In this document: positions 1 through 10,744 of the stretch, piece after piece
How the letters are laid out: the number at the start of each line of letters is the position of its first letter
Numbering within the stretch: the first letter of the stretch is position 1
NCBI GenBank assembly: GCA_033558025.1
Contig: JAUCEF010000009.1
Location: 2,666,001-2,730,000 of the forward strand
Source: Phytophthora sp. 'mugwort'
Lineage: Eukaryota > Oomycota > Peronosporomycetes > Peronosporales > Peronosporaceae
Reading direction: 5' to 3'
DNA: 64,000 nt
Notes under the pieces: model-generated
Told to the model about the DNA's origin: nothing
Database searches by the model: none
The model's input: the letters and a program-made list of their open reading frames with translations, nothing else
Program-made: the position numbers and the translations under genes

Positions 1-2
1 GC

Positions 3-1834
3 TATGGCGAGCACCCAGTAGCGTTCCTGAGTCGCAATCTCAGTGACACCGACCGCCGTTGGCCAGCGGACGAGAAATATATTTTTGCGATCAAGTTATG
101 CCTGGAAAAGTGGCGTCCGTACGTGCTCGGTGTCAAGTTCACGATTTATACTGACAATACTGCGTGCAAGTGGTTCTTCACCAAGAAAGGAACCGTCGCC
201 GAAGCTGCTTCGCTGGTTCGACGTCTTCAGATAGTTCACCTTCGAGGTCCATCATCGTGCCGGTCGCACCAACGTCGTGGCTGACGCGCTGTCTCGCCCG
301 GTTCACGTGAGCACCCTCGTGGATACCGGTCCCGATCCTGCGCTAGAGACGCGCATCAAGACACAGAACGGCGCTGATGTGGAGTGCAAGACGCTATTGC
401 GGCAGCTGCGGGCCCGAGAATCATCGGACGTTACGCAGAAGTTCTCACTGGACGGCGGACACATTGTGGTATCGGACGGTCGAGGCACCCGTATTCTGCT
501 ACCTCGAGATGACCGATTCGCTCTGGACGTCCTGATCCAGTATCACGACTCGGCCACTGTCGCACATCCGGGGGTCATGAGGACCTATCTCGCCGTACGT
601 CAAGATTTCGTGTGGCGCGGACTCCGTGCTTCAGTCGAAGACTATATGCGCACCTGCGAGACTTGCATGCACAACAAGTCGGATGATCGCAAACGTGGAC
701 TACTTCAACCGCTTCCGGTCCCCGATGCTCCATGGGTGGACATTCGACGGACTTTGTCACGGGTCTTCCACTGTCGGGCGAGTTTGACGCCATTTGCGTC
801 GTGGTCTGTCGACTGAGTAATCGTGACGGCATCTGCCGACTATCAAGATCGCTGACGTGCCCGAGGTCGCACGACTGTTTTTCGACAGCATCGTGGTCAT
901 TCACGGCGCCCCTCGATCGATTGTGTCGGATCGAGATCCGAATTCGTGAGCAAGTTCTGGCAATCGCGCATGTCGCTGATGAACGTCCGACTGTGCATGA
1001 CAGTCGCTCATCGCGCTCAAGCCGACGGCCAGAGCAAACGTCAAGCCGAACGCTTGGGGACGCTCTTCGGTGCACGGTGTCGAACTATGGCGACGATTAG
1101 CTCGGCTGGCTGCCAAGTATCGAGTATGCCCACGCGTCGTTGGTGAGCAGCTCCACGGGCCGGTCTCCGTTCGAAGTCGACATGGGTCGATGTCCAGCAC
1201 CGCACCTTTGGGCTCGGATACCCGCTCTGCCTTTGTTGCCGACCGCGAAACCGCGATTGATCACGCTCGGGCTAAACTGGTCAAGGCGCAGCAGCGTCAG
1301 AAGGCGTTCTACGATTGACGTCGTGACGATGGCCAGTTTCAAGTCTCCAAGTTCGTCTACGTGCGCGCCAGCCTGCTGAACAAGTTGATGGCTGCGGTCG
1401 ATTGCGACCCAACCAAGGACACTACCAAGAACAAGCTGTTTCCTCATTCGATTGGGCCGTTCAAGGTTATCAAGCGCATCGGTACGAACGCGTATCGGTT
1501 GGAGCTTCCCCCGTCTCTCCGGTCGCATGACGTTTTTAATGTCGACCAGCTGAAGTTGTCTCTCGGCTGTCCACCGGAATTCGCTGGTCGCCCAATCCGC
1601 CGGGACGCACCCATCATGTTAGACGCTGAAGGCGAACGCGTCTTCGTGGTGGAGTCGCTCGTCGCGCGGCGCACTCGCAAGCGCCGCGTCGAGTTCCTCG
1701 TCAAATGGGCTGATCTCCCCGAGACCGAGGACTCTTGGGAAGACCAGCGCAAGCTTCAGAGGGTTTCGCATTGGTGGCCGCTGCTCGAGGAATTCCAGCG
1801 CCGGCAATGCCAACTCAAGCGGCGGGGATTGTAA
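3..1834 (+). pseudogene. Ty3/gypsy pol remnant: RNase H, integrase, chromodomain
   Basis: The 3' part of a retrotransposon polyprotein, entering from outside the window. RNase H reads from base 3 (VAFLSRNLS, then FTIYTDNTACKWF with the catalytic Asp), slips frame near 236-241 and goes on as VVADALSRP. The integrase zinc finger follows at about 540-700 (two His, then CETC), then the core begins with DFVTGLPLS near 750 in another frame and decays; the second Asp and the Glu of the core cannot be read. The open frame 1361-1834 holds the integrase SH3-like tail (IGPFKVIKRIG, HDVFNVDQLKLS) and a chromodomain at about 1637-1741 (VFVVESLVARR ... VKWADLPETEDSWE). At least three frameshifts make it inactive. 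The family is clear; the exact lineage is not. Confidence 0.85.
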
Positions 1835-2360
1835 GAACCGCGCTGATCGCGGTCAGGATCCAGCTAATGGCGAGGGTACGCCAGCGTTCGGCATCGTGCT
1901 CACGCGCGAACGCACACACGCCATGTCCCTACCGCCACCTGCCCACGCATTCAGTCAAGTCAAGGATCAAGCCAAACCTCCACTTCCGTGCAACAGAACG
2001 CAAAGACGCACCTCGTGTCGGCCGCGCGCTTCGCCGCAGCACCATCGTGGTCCCCGTGGACTCGCAGGACTCGGTTTACCATGATGTTCCGATCGATCAG
2101 TTTGGGCTAACGATTTAATGTCATTCTGCTTTTCGCTTCCTCGAGGTCGGGTTACTCACCAGTCACTACATCTACTCCATGAGCCGTTGCGACGGATGCA
2201 GTTGCCGTTCGTGAAGTCGTTGGGTCTCCTGGTGTAGCAGTTGCAGCACGGCTGCCAGCGCGGGTGACGGCGTATCATATTCCCGCCGTCAGGTCATCAA
2301 TGAGGCATAGCCTCTATGCCACTTTGGTGGGAATGCGAGTTGACTAGCAGGGTGGTCCCT
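1830..2360 (+). repeat. Probable 3' LTR of the gypsy remnant (right edge undefined)
   Basis: The chromodomain frame runs through a purine-rich tract (GGCGGGGAT) straight into TGTAAGAACC, and its stop codon lies inside that sequence. This is how many gypsy elements meet their 3' LTR, so 1830 is a likely LTR start. No second copy lies in the window, so the right end is a guess. The ORFs inside show no recognisable domain. Confidence 0.35.
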
Positions 2361-3130
2361 TTGGATGCGACATGTTGGCAGCTGCATCTGTGACGTCGTC
2401 GTCGCCCACACCGTCCACGTGGGTATCCATGAGCACCTCGCCGCTGACGCCCGCTCTCAGCGCAAAATAATGCAATCGTTTAAAACGGTACAACTTTCCT
2501 TCATCGACTTCTCTGACTTCGTTGATATTACTGCTTTTTTTTCGCTCACGATTCTCTTTCCTGTATATTCTCCCTGTCGTGGGCGTCCGTCATAGCTGCC
2601 GGTAGGTGGTCCACTGATCGCAGACTTGATCTCTGGGCGACCTAATGCGGATGGTGGGACAAAATGATACGCTGGAAAGAGCTCTCGACGGCCCGACCGT
2701 CTCCAAGTAGTTGTTGTCTAAGTACGTCACGTACGCGGCGCGCAAGCTCTCCCATGTGAAGTTTGGCAGCGGCTAGTGCTGTGAACGTTCAGCTGAACAG
2801 CCACTCTTTGCCTCGAACGTTCGTGGAGGTGGAGGGGAGTACACTGAAGTCCCTTCAACAACTCCTAACCCCACGATAAAATAGACTGAACATTTTATGG
2901 TGGTATATCGCGTGCTGGACACAAAAGAAAACGGCAGTGCCGCACGCAGGAACAGCACTTGTCCGTCAACCCGTGCGTTGTACCCCGTGTGGACAAGAAG
3001 GAGGGCATGTTGGACTGCTTCATGGGGATCAGCACCCGGAAGGCCAGGGAGTGTTTGACCTCGACCTGGTGCACGGCAAGTGTCGCGCATAGCCGCAGCT
3101 CCTCAAGGTGACGTTCTCGCATATGGTGGA
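2361..3130. other. No gene recognised
   Basis: Only short overlapping ORFs without family features. The part from about 2930 reads weakly like decayed upstream metal-binding-domain sequence of the copper ATPase next to it, but too poorly to annotate. Confidence 0.4.
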
Positions 3131-3139
3131 GCGGGCGAC

Positions 3140-4010
3140 GAACACTAGCTACGCTGCGCCGCGTGTATGGCCAAGATCGAGTAGGCCGTGGGCAAGTTTC
3201 CGGGCATGAACAAGGTGCGAGTCTACCTGCCGTTCAATAATGCACGCGTGTCCTCAAGCAGCTGGCCGCCAGGGGCCCGCGCGGCAAGCTCGAGTGTATT
3301 AACGCACTAGGCTACTCGGCCGAAGTGGTGCTGTGGAGCACGGACCAGAAGGCGCTGAGCAAGTTGGAGGTGGACAAGTAGCACCGTCTGCTGGCCACGG
3401 GCATGCTATTCTCGCTGCCGGCCCTGCTCATCCACATGGTGCTCATGTTCATCCCGCATGTGGAAATGGTGGCCATGACGCCCGTGTTCATCGCTGTGAC
3501 GCTCAAGCTGCTGACACCGCACCTGCTGGCGACGCGCATTGGGTTCCGCGGGAGCCGGCGGTTCTACGTGGCAGCGTGGAAGGGGTTGCAACACGGCATT
3601 ATGGACATGGACTTCCTGGTCGTGGCAGCCCCCCCCCCCCCCCGTGTCGCACACGTACAGCTTCGTGTCGATATCGGGTCGGCACTGCACGAAAAGTATC
3701 AGGGCCATCACGTCTTCGAGTCGTCGTCCATGCTGTTGACATTCGTGACGCTGGGAATGGCATGGAGGCGATGGCAAAGGGCAAGACAGCGGACACTTTG
3801 TCGGGAATAGCCAAGTTGCAACCGAAGACTGCGCTGCTTATCACATATGACAAGAGCGTTCGCGAGCTGAAACCATGCTTCGGATTCTGCCGGGTGCAAA
3901 CTTTTGACGGATGTGGGAAGTCTGGCTCGGGGACGAGTCAACGCTGACGGGATGGTGTCTTCCGTTGCGAAGAAGTTGAGCTAATTCGGCGAAAACGACT
4001 TCTGGAAAGA
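3140..4010 (+). pseudogene. Copper-transporting P1B-type ATPase fragment
   Basis: P1B ATPases pump copper across membranes using ATP. What remains, in order: a heavy-metal-associated domain at about 3140-3250 (ASCAA-like site, then VRVYLPFNNARV), the end of such a domain at 3262-3380 (INALGYSAEVVL), the first membrane helices from 3403 (LFSLPALLIHMVL, RIGFRGSRRFYVAAWKGLQHG, MDMDFLVV), the segment before the actuator domain at about 3750-3840 in another frame (MEAMAKGKTADTL, KLQPKTALLI), and an actuator-loop relic GDESTLTG near 3930-3950. Stop codons at 3379-3381 and several frameshifts, one beside a poly-C run at 3630-3643, break it. The CPC helix, the DKTGT phosphorylation site and the nucleotide-binding domain are absent. 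The right end meets the hAT remnant. Confidence 0.75.
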
Positions 4011-4079
4011 GAAAACTGCATCGAAAGTAATGCAAGACGCATGCATCAAGTATGAAGACTTAATCTCCGTCGCTCGTTT

Positions 4080-4213
4080 GAGGTGTTCTCCCGTCCATAT
4101 CCTTACAGTTCTCTGTCAGGAAAAAAAAAAAACGAGGTCGCGAACCAAGTTAGGCTTCTAGGAGCCCGCGTGACAGTCGAAAAAGCACGTTCCGATGGAA
4201 CACTCGTCGCTAC
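4080..4213 (-). pseudogene. hAT transposase, C-terminal piece (separated by gypsy insertion)
   Basis: On the minus strand the bases just left of the gypsy LTR read VATSVPSERAFST, the typical start of the hAT C-terminal dimerisation core. The piece joins directly to the minus-strand sequence ending KWLGTS at 11983-12010, on the other side of the gypsy element, so one transposase gene was split. Downstream the frame decays into a poly-T/Phe run (plus-strand poly-A at 4121-4132), and the end of the gene cannot be placed. Confidence 0.75.
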
Positions 4214-4568
4214 TGTGACGGGGCATATAACACTTTGCGCACAAGAAAATGCGATTTCCGACAAACTCTTACTGAACGGCAGTTCACTAGTCCCTGGTCT
4301 GGGGGACTGCTACCAAAAATATGTAGAGTTAAGACTGAATATATTTATAGGTGACTACTTTAATGCGTCTACATACGAACTATTAGTCACCTATAAAGTA
4401 CCCTAGATGTTATCCTATTGGGTGCTCTGAGGTCTTTGTACCATATCTGTGATACCTATCCGTAACGTCATTACCGTGACGTCATGGTGATGTTGGCTAC
4501 ATCACCTAGGGTACATAGGTACACCATTCTGAAGAGTGACTTGGCGCGCTTCATATAACCCCGTTACA
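4214..4568 (-). repeat. 3' LTR of the gypsy element
   Basis: 355 bp, plus-strand sequence starting TGTGACGGGG and ending CCCGTTACA. It shares long blocks with 11654-11982, for example the segment around TTCACTAGTCCCTGGTCTGG and the block GATGTTATCCTATTGGGTG. It carries about 40 bp near its right end that the other LTR lacks. Divergence between the two LTRs suggests an old insertion. Confidence 0.88.
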
Positions 4569-4580
4569 TCCTCCCCCACC
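4569..4580 (-). other. Polypurine tract beside the 3' LTR
   Basis: On the minus strand this reads GGTGGGGGAGGA, directly followed by the LTR start TGTAACGGGG. An uninterrupted purine run at this position is the usual plus-strand primer site of LTR retrotransposons. Confidence 0.7.
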
Positions 4581-4619
4581 TAGGTTCGATTTGCCGACAA
4601 TCTAGGGGTAGTGAAAGGA

Positions 4620-6737
4620 AGTCGCCGCCTTTCACTTCCCAAGTCGAATTACATCGACTTCGCTGCAGAAAGTTTCCGCAGCCGGCTCATTTCCTTTTGT
4701 GCCCGAGCACTTGCAAGTGCTCTTCTTTTTCTTCCGCTTCCACGTCAGCCTCAAGCATGACCAAGACTCGTCTAGCAGCGGTGCGAAAGTGCCTGCCAAG
4801 CCTGTTACTTCCAAACAGCATGCTAAGAGCTCTAAGCGTCCGGCAAAGGCTCTGCCGCTAAGGGATCCACCAATGTGGCATCCAAGGTGACCCCAAGGCA
4901 CCTGAACCGCCTGAGGAGGACCCTGAACTCCGCGTAGAATATGAGGAGGACTCGGGCAAGTCTCCCATGTCCTGGGGAGATAACGAAATCCCGCTCGTCA
5001 AGGGGTCTGACGGCGACCCGAGTCAGTCGGACTCGCTTGGGTCCCGTACCCCACTGTCTAACCATAACGGCGACGATGGCGACGCGCCGAAGACGTCCGG
5101 CGTCAGAGAGCTCGCGCTCACCCAAGGAGGACGAAGAGAAATCTCGTTCTCCGGTCAAGAACTTGACGCTCGCTGAGGCAATTGCCCGCGTCATGGCTGC
5201 ATCAGCCTCGGAAGTCAGCCGTAAGCGGCGAGCTGCTTACAGTTCTCCAATCGTGAAGAGTATGGAACCCTCACGCTCACGAACACGGGCCTCTTCAGTT
5301 CTTCTTCCGACGAGGAGGAAGAGGGCCAAATCGGCCGAGAGATCTCCATCGATCTCGACGGACAGCAGTTGGAGTACCAGGCTGCTCGTCATAAGGAGTG
5401 CGGGCCCCGGCGACTCGGTCGCCTGTGAAGTACTCTTCACCTGTTCGTGGGGGGACCGCCTTGAGCTCCCGGGTACTTCCCTCCTGAGGAGTCCCACGGA
5501 GCCGACGCCTACATGGGTCAGCTCCAGCCGCCTCGCGTGCTTCTTGGCGGGCGCTCTTCTCGGGGCGCTTATGCGCGCCACCTGGTGGCCAAGCAGCCCC
5601 TGTTCCAAACGTGAGCATCGCTTGCTGCGTGCTCCTGGCACCGCACAACATCCCGTTCAAGGAGTTCGCGAGTCGGCGAAAGAAGCCAGATCTCCGGTCG
5701 GGACTGCGACCTCTGTGGGGCTATCCAGCCATGAAGCTCCCAAACTGTGACTCTTTCCTAAAGGCCGAGGCCGTCTTTTGGAAGTGGGCAGCTACACGCT
5801 GTTCACAAGGACAACTCGAGGTTCTCCGGCAGGATCTCACCCTGGAGGCCATCCTTGACCTCCGAGATCTACGTATTGAGTTTGCCCATGTGATTGGCAA
5901 ACAGCAGCTTTCTCGAGAACTGCAGAAGCATTCCGCTTCTAGCGCTCATGATGAGCGCTGGTGTGGTCTTGTCTACGACCACACCCCGTTCGGGCAAGAA
6001 AGCCCAAACTACTTACGAAGCCGTCGCCGATTCTGTTCCCAGATCGCGACAGCCTTCGGGGCAGTCAGCCTGGAGCCGTTAGTACGGCTCCCAGGAGCAC
6101 TCAGCTTCCGAGTATCCTCTCCACTTCACGCGGAACTGGCGCTTCCCGTGAACGCGCCGCTCCTGGAGCACACGCTCCACGTGGTAGTGGGTCTCCCCAT
6201 TACGGCCAAGGAGAGGCGGTAGTGCCTCGAACGAGTACGAGTATGAGGCGCCGCCCCTCCTGCCCAGCTCAGGACCTGGTGTGCCGCCTTGGGCTCCACC
6301 TCGGGGTTTTGAAGACACCGCTCTTCGTCGTCGAGTCCTTGCGCTTGAGATTGCGCTTGGACTTGGTGAGGGCGGGGCAGCTGCCGCCCGGGCCGGGAGC
6401 GCTGGGGTGCTTGGGATGATTCGTGACGACGTGAATCGTCTGGCCGATGACTTGGCGGCCCTAGAAGGATGTGTCGATCATCGTACGAATAGCGTGGACG
6501 ATATTTTCGAACGTCTGGATGCCTTTTGGGCGTCCATGGACCGAGTCCAACGGGAGTTGTCTCTCTTTCGGGACCTCCTGTGGCCTGTCTGTGCCCCAGG
6601 CGGGCGCGCCTCCTGCGTACTCCCAGCCATATCACTATGGCTCATACTCGGCGAATGCAGCCGGGGTTCCTTCGTATAGAGGCCCTTCCGCGGCCCCGCA
6701 AGGGACCTGGGCTTCTAGCTCTGGGCGCGCTCAGTGA
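4620..6737 (+). pseudogene. Antisense ORF (aORF) of the gypsy element; unknown function
   Basis: A protein-like reading runs on the plus strand, opposite to gag-pol, starting just inside the 3' LTR. It is broken into several frames: a Lys/Ser-rich start (4750-4860), an acidic Pro/Ser stretch (about 4890-5170; PEPPEEDPELRVEYEEDSGK), an Arg/Ser stretch with LTLAEAIARVMAASASEVS (5100-5290), a Ser/acidic patch LFSSSSDEEEEG (5290-5330), a piece with DLTLEAILDLRDLRIEFAHV (about 5835-5895), and an intact coiled-coil-like block at 6281-6590 (DDVNRLADDLAALEG, DIFERLDAFWASMDRVQ) followed by a Tyr/Pro/Ser tail to 6737. No enzyme motif is visible. Additional antisense ORFs are known in some plant and oomycete gypsy elements; equivalence here is inference. 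The part at 6079-6318 lies opposite the chromodomain. Confidence 0.55.
6079..6318 (-). pseudogene. Chromodomain at the end of gypsy pol
   Basis: Reads LPPLLGRNGETHYHVERVL, then GKRQFRVKWRGYSEAECSWEP. The pattern HYHVERVL...F.VKWRGY....SWEP is a clear chromodomain, which in gypsy chromoviruses is thought to steer integration by binding chromatin. It follows the integrase SH3-like tail on the same strand after about 400 bp in which the minus-strand frame looks poor and the plus-strand aORF looks good. Confidence 0.8.
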
Positions 6738-8105
6738 GAAGGGTCGCATCCTCGCTTTGTACAGCTGTGGTCTGTGAGCCCTGCGGAACATGGTACCGCT
6801 TCAAAAGGCCCATGTGGAACGCTGGGTGGGTCGTCATCGACTTAAGCAGGTCAATGGTATATGCCGCACCATGCCTGGCCAGCACCACGAAGGGTCCAAC
6901 GAAGCGGTGCTTCAGCTTGTTGCTCCCAACGTAACTCACCGTGGTGAGTAGCAAGTTCCTAGTGTCTAGTAGGACTAACTCCCCAACATTAAACACGTTT
7001 AAATTTCCTCTTCCATTCTTGTCAGAGTACTCCTTTGTTTGTTCTGTGCCGCTGCAATGGCATCACGGACACAGATGATTACGTTCAGCCTGGTGTCTAT
7101 AAAAGCAACCGCTTGTTTCCGTAAGGAAACTGGTCTCATGTCCGGGGCCTGGGAGCAAAGCGCTTTCCGAGCCTCTCCCCCACTTAGAACTGAAGACGGG
7201 GTGCTGCCTCGCAAAGTGAGCGGCACCCGTGGATGGCGTAAGCCATTCAGATAGAACGGGGTATACCCGGTCGATGCGTGAACCACATTGTTGAGTGCAA
7301 ACTCAACTACTGGCAGGCGTTCTGACCAAGTGCGAAGAGCTTCCGCACAGACACTGCGTAGAGTGACTTCAAGCACCGGTTGACACGCTCCGTCTGCCCA
7401 TCCGTTTGAGGATGATCGGCAGTGGACATGTGCACCTTGTTCCAAGTAGTTGGAACAGCTTTCGCCAGAAATCAGAGGTAAACCGCGGGCCACGATCCGA
7501 GAAAATTGTCTCCGGCAGACCATGACGGCGGAAAACGCCATCCCGGAACAGCTTCGCAACCTGTTCCACGGTCACTGTGTTTTTGACCGGAGCAAGACGC
7601 ACCATCTTGCTCAGACGGCACACGAACACCAAGATGCCGGTGTTCCCGTGGCCGTCGGCTGGAAGTCCGAAGATGAAATCCAGACTCATCGACCTCCAGC
7701 AGTCCGCTGGAACGGGCAGGCTCTGCAAAGGAGCCGAGGCGTGCCCGGCGGGTTTCACCCGCTGACATGTTTCACATGTCTTCACGTACTGTGCGACCCA
7801 TTGTACATGCGGGCCCACCAAAAGTACAGAGAGACCGATTGGAAGGTCTTGTCGCGGCCCAGGTGACCACTGGATGGCGCATCGTGAGCCTCCTGTAGGA
7901 TGTCAAACTTAAAGTCCTCGTCGCTTGGAACGACTACCCGAGGGGTTTCGTGGGGCTCCACTCGATAGTAGAGCAGGCCATCGGCCCACTCGTATGGATG
8001 GAGCCGGGCTCTCTGACGTGGCGTGAGCCACTCGGCCTTGTCTTCCTTGCCAACGGCCAGGAGACGCACCAAAGGTGCCAGGGCTTCGTCGCCCCGATAT
8101 TCCAT
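6715..8105 (-). pseudogene. Gypsy integrase with SH3-like tail
   Basis: Begins with the segment of MEYRGDEALAPLVRLL and the zinc-finger domain (HDAPSSGHLGRDKT, then CETCQRVKPAG in the next frame at about 7735-7790). Core: first Asp in SLDFIFGLP, second Asp in FSDRGPRFTSDFW, both in the frame 7369-7821. The Glu region reads HPQTDGQTERVN only in a third frame near 7385-7430, so a frameshift separates it from the two Asp residues. The open frame 6999-7559 continues with LPVVEFALNNVVHASTGYTP, and 6715-6996 holds the SH3-like tail (LVLLDTRNLLL, KLKHRFVGPFVVL, PAFHMGLLKRYH). All three catalytic residues survive, but not in one frame. Confidence 0.85.
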
Positions 8106-8140
8106 GCCTATCTCATCATATAGATCGGTCGTGGCGCGAC

Positions 8141-9437
8141 TTATGTTCGCCAGCTTATAGTCCGGCGGCGTGACAACGCATCGGCAAGCACGTTGAGCTT
8201 GCCAGGCTTGTACTCGACGCGGAAGTTATATTCCGCGAAGAAGGACAGCCACCTCACCATCCTTTGGAACAGAATTGTCGCCGTCCATAAGGATGCATGA
8301 TCTGTGTAGATCACAAAGGACTGGGAGTCCAGGAGGTGCACCCGGAACTTGACAAGGGCGTACTTCATGGCAAAAAGCTCCTTGTCATGAACGGGGTAGT
8401 TCCGTCTGGCAGCCTTGAGCTGCCTGGACTGAAACGAGATCACTCGTTCACGTCCTGCTGCATCGTGTTGCAGCAATGCACACCCGATTGCATAATCGGA
8501 TGCATCACAGACGACGCTGAACGGCTTCGTGTCGTCCGGCAGTGCCAGGGCAGGCGCCTTCCGAAGGCTTGACTGACATTGTCAAAGGTTTCCCGGTGCT
8601 CACGCCCCCAGTGCCAGTCGGCATCCTTCTTCAGAAGATCCGACAAGGGTCTAGCCAGACCCGCGTACCTTCGCTGTACTTATGGAGGTAGTTGGATAAG
8701 CCCAGCCACTTCCTCACGTCCTTCTGGGACCTTGGTGTTGCCAAGCCGAAATGGCTTTGCCCTTCTCCTGGAGGCTCGAACGCCGACATTGCTAACAAAG
8801 CAACCGAGAACTTTGATCTCTTGCGCCGCGAATACGCACTTGTCGATGTTGGCATAGAGCTTGTTCACTTTCATGACTTCCAATACTCGACGAAGGTGCT
8901 CCAAATGCACCTCCATAGCCGTCTCGCCTCCCTCGGCTCGGCGATGGATGAAGCTGTCATCGAAGTATATATCTGCGTACGCACGCAGTGGTCTAAACAA
9001 CTGCGTGACCAGGCGATTGAACGTCGCCGGGGCATTAGACAGGCCCTGTGGAATCACAAGCCACTCCCAGAGCATACCGCTCGGGGTGCTCACTGCAGTG
9101 AGCGGGATGTCGCTCTGCGCGCATCAGGATCTGGTAGTATCTGTCCACCAGATCCAGTGTGCTGTATAACTTGCACCCGGCCATGTTGTTTGACAACACA
9201 TGCCTTCATCGAAGGATACACTGGACCCTTCGGGTTCTTGAGAATCTCAGAACCCAAGCGCGAGGCACGCTGGGAGGAGAATGCCTCCAGGACGTCCTCG
9301 TCCATAACCGAGGCGGAATTCAATTCCTCTGGAGTGGACTCTTGCTTCAAGAGTACCACCTCCGCGATTTCCCCTGCCTTCAGGTCGGCCAGGAAATCTG
9401 TCGGCGTCAACTCTTCGAGGATCAGGCGCTCTGACAC
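8141..9437 (-). pseudogene. Gypsy reverse transcriptase and RNase H
   Basis: The upstream part (9090-9437) reads through SEILKNPKGPVYPSMK, then jumps to the STLDLVDRYYQILM block, so the fingers region of RT between them is deleted. From 9093 down, TPSGMLWEWLVIPQGLSNAP and the catalytic box YFDD (about 8956-8967, IYFDDSFIH) are intact, followed by the thumb/connection. A frameshift separates the connection (8440-8646, KDADWHWGREHRETFDNV) from RNase H (8141-8476), which shows FVIYTDHASL with the catalytic Asp and ends VLADALSRR. Loss of the fingers alone would make it inactive. Confidence 0.85.
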
Positions 9438-9704
9438 CTCTGGCAGCGGCTCTAGCTAGATGCCGCCTGCCTTGACCCGATGGCCGGTCTCGCCGTCGAG
9501 GATGTGATAACACTCTTCGACTGACCGCGTCGGAAGAACCTGGGCCCTGGGTTCCGAGTTGCTTGAAGCGACCCCAGTCTGAAATGACTTCAGACTCGAC
9601 TTGCGGTGTCGATTATGTCGTCGATGGCGACAGTGACGTGGTACTTCGTTACCCACGTCTGTAGACGTCTCATTTGGCGACGCCCAAAGCCTCTAGGGCT
9701 TCGC

Positions 9705-9960
9705 GTGGAACATGGTTACCCACACAAGAAGTGCATTCCGCCACTTCTTCTTCAGTTATGGTCTGGGCGACCTGGAACAAGGTTACCTACAGCGGAAGCG
9801 CAATCTGCGTCTTCCTCGCCAGTTTCTGTCTGGGTGACTCGGTGTGGAACGTGGTTACCCACACAGGAAGCGCCTCGAGCGTCTTCCACGCCTGTTTCAG
9901 TCTGGGTGACCCGGTGTGGACCTAGGTTACCCACCTGGTCGGTGCCTCCGGGCACCGCCA
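9705..9960 (-). repeat. 72-bp tandem repeat inside gypsy pol
   Basis: The phrase GTGGAAC(G/A)(T/A)GGTTACC recurs at about 9705, 9772, 9844 and 9916, the last three exactly 72 bp apart. On the minus strand this is a roughly 24-residue unit, PHRVTQTETG.EDA..AS.VGN, repeated about three times between protease and reverse transcriptase. Unit length is a multiple of three, so the reading frame is kept. Confidence 0.75.
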
Positions 9961-10332
9961 CTCTTGAAGCCTTGGCCGCCGATCTAGATTCCGACGGGGG
10001 GGTCGAGGGCTATCCTTTACGGACTGCCGCACTCGACCAGCTGCAGCTTCTGCTGCCACCGCCTCTAGGGAGTCGCTCAATACGTCGGCGGCCTCCAAAC
10101 ATCCACTGGGTGCTCCTGCATCCCGGCGCCCCTTTCGGACTCCCAGTCCTGGCAGAGGTGGGAACATGACTCGCCAATGCACTCCCAGTAACTGCGGGCC
10201 GGCTGGCCCCGATGGCATTGTTTCGCCAATCGATTCATGGCTCATGTTTCACGAGCCAGACAGTAAACTGCTCCATGCTGTCGAAGTCCTCGAACTTCAT
10301 AGCAAGATTCACATGGACCTTGGAAACGGTAA

Positions 10333-10596
10333 CTACCGTTCCGTCGGCCAGTTGTACCGACACTGTCCTGTTGCCTTGCTTTCTCGTAAAGCATCGGCCA
10401 ACTTGTTGCTGTTCTCCGCAACAGTCTGGCGGCGTGCGAAGTTCTTCGACGCCCCAGAGTCTATCAAGACTCGGAAGGGATGGGTATATCCCCGTACACT
10501 TACGTGTATCACTAGCAGCCGAACGCTACCCTTCTTCGATTCGAGAGTGCAAATACTCTCAGGGGCTAAGACGCCATGGTGCGCGCCGCCCACCAC
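10333..10596 (-). pseudogene. Gypsy aspartic protease
   Basis: An 87-aa open frame with VLIDSGASKNF at residues 44-54; DSG is the active site of a retroviral-type aspartic protease (bases about 10453-10461). The preceding strand VRLLVIHVSVRGYTHPF is the usual beta segment. It lies between gag and the tandem repeat region, in the normal gag-pro order. The end of the domain runs off into a stop, so it is probably truncated. Confidence 0.75.
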
Positions 10597-10744
10597 CGCT
10601 GATGAAGACTTAGATCTTCCTCAGTAGGGCGCTCCGCTCCTACTGGTGTCCTGCGTTCCCCTGCCCATGGGGTTGCGGCCTTTGCCAGCGACCCTTGAGC
10701 GCGATGGGCTTGGGAGGAAAACGTTTTCGTTGTCCCCCCGCAGG

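Noticed and set aside
6126..6635. Minus-strand ORF of 169 codons between integrase tail and chromodomain
   Set aside because: Pro/Arg/Gln-rich shadow of the plus-strand helical aORF block; it is not in the chromodomain frame.
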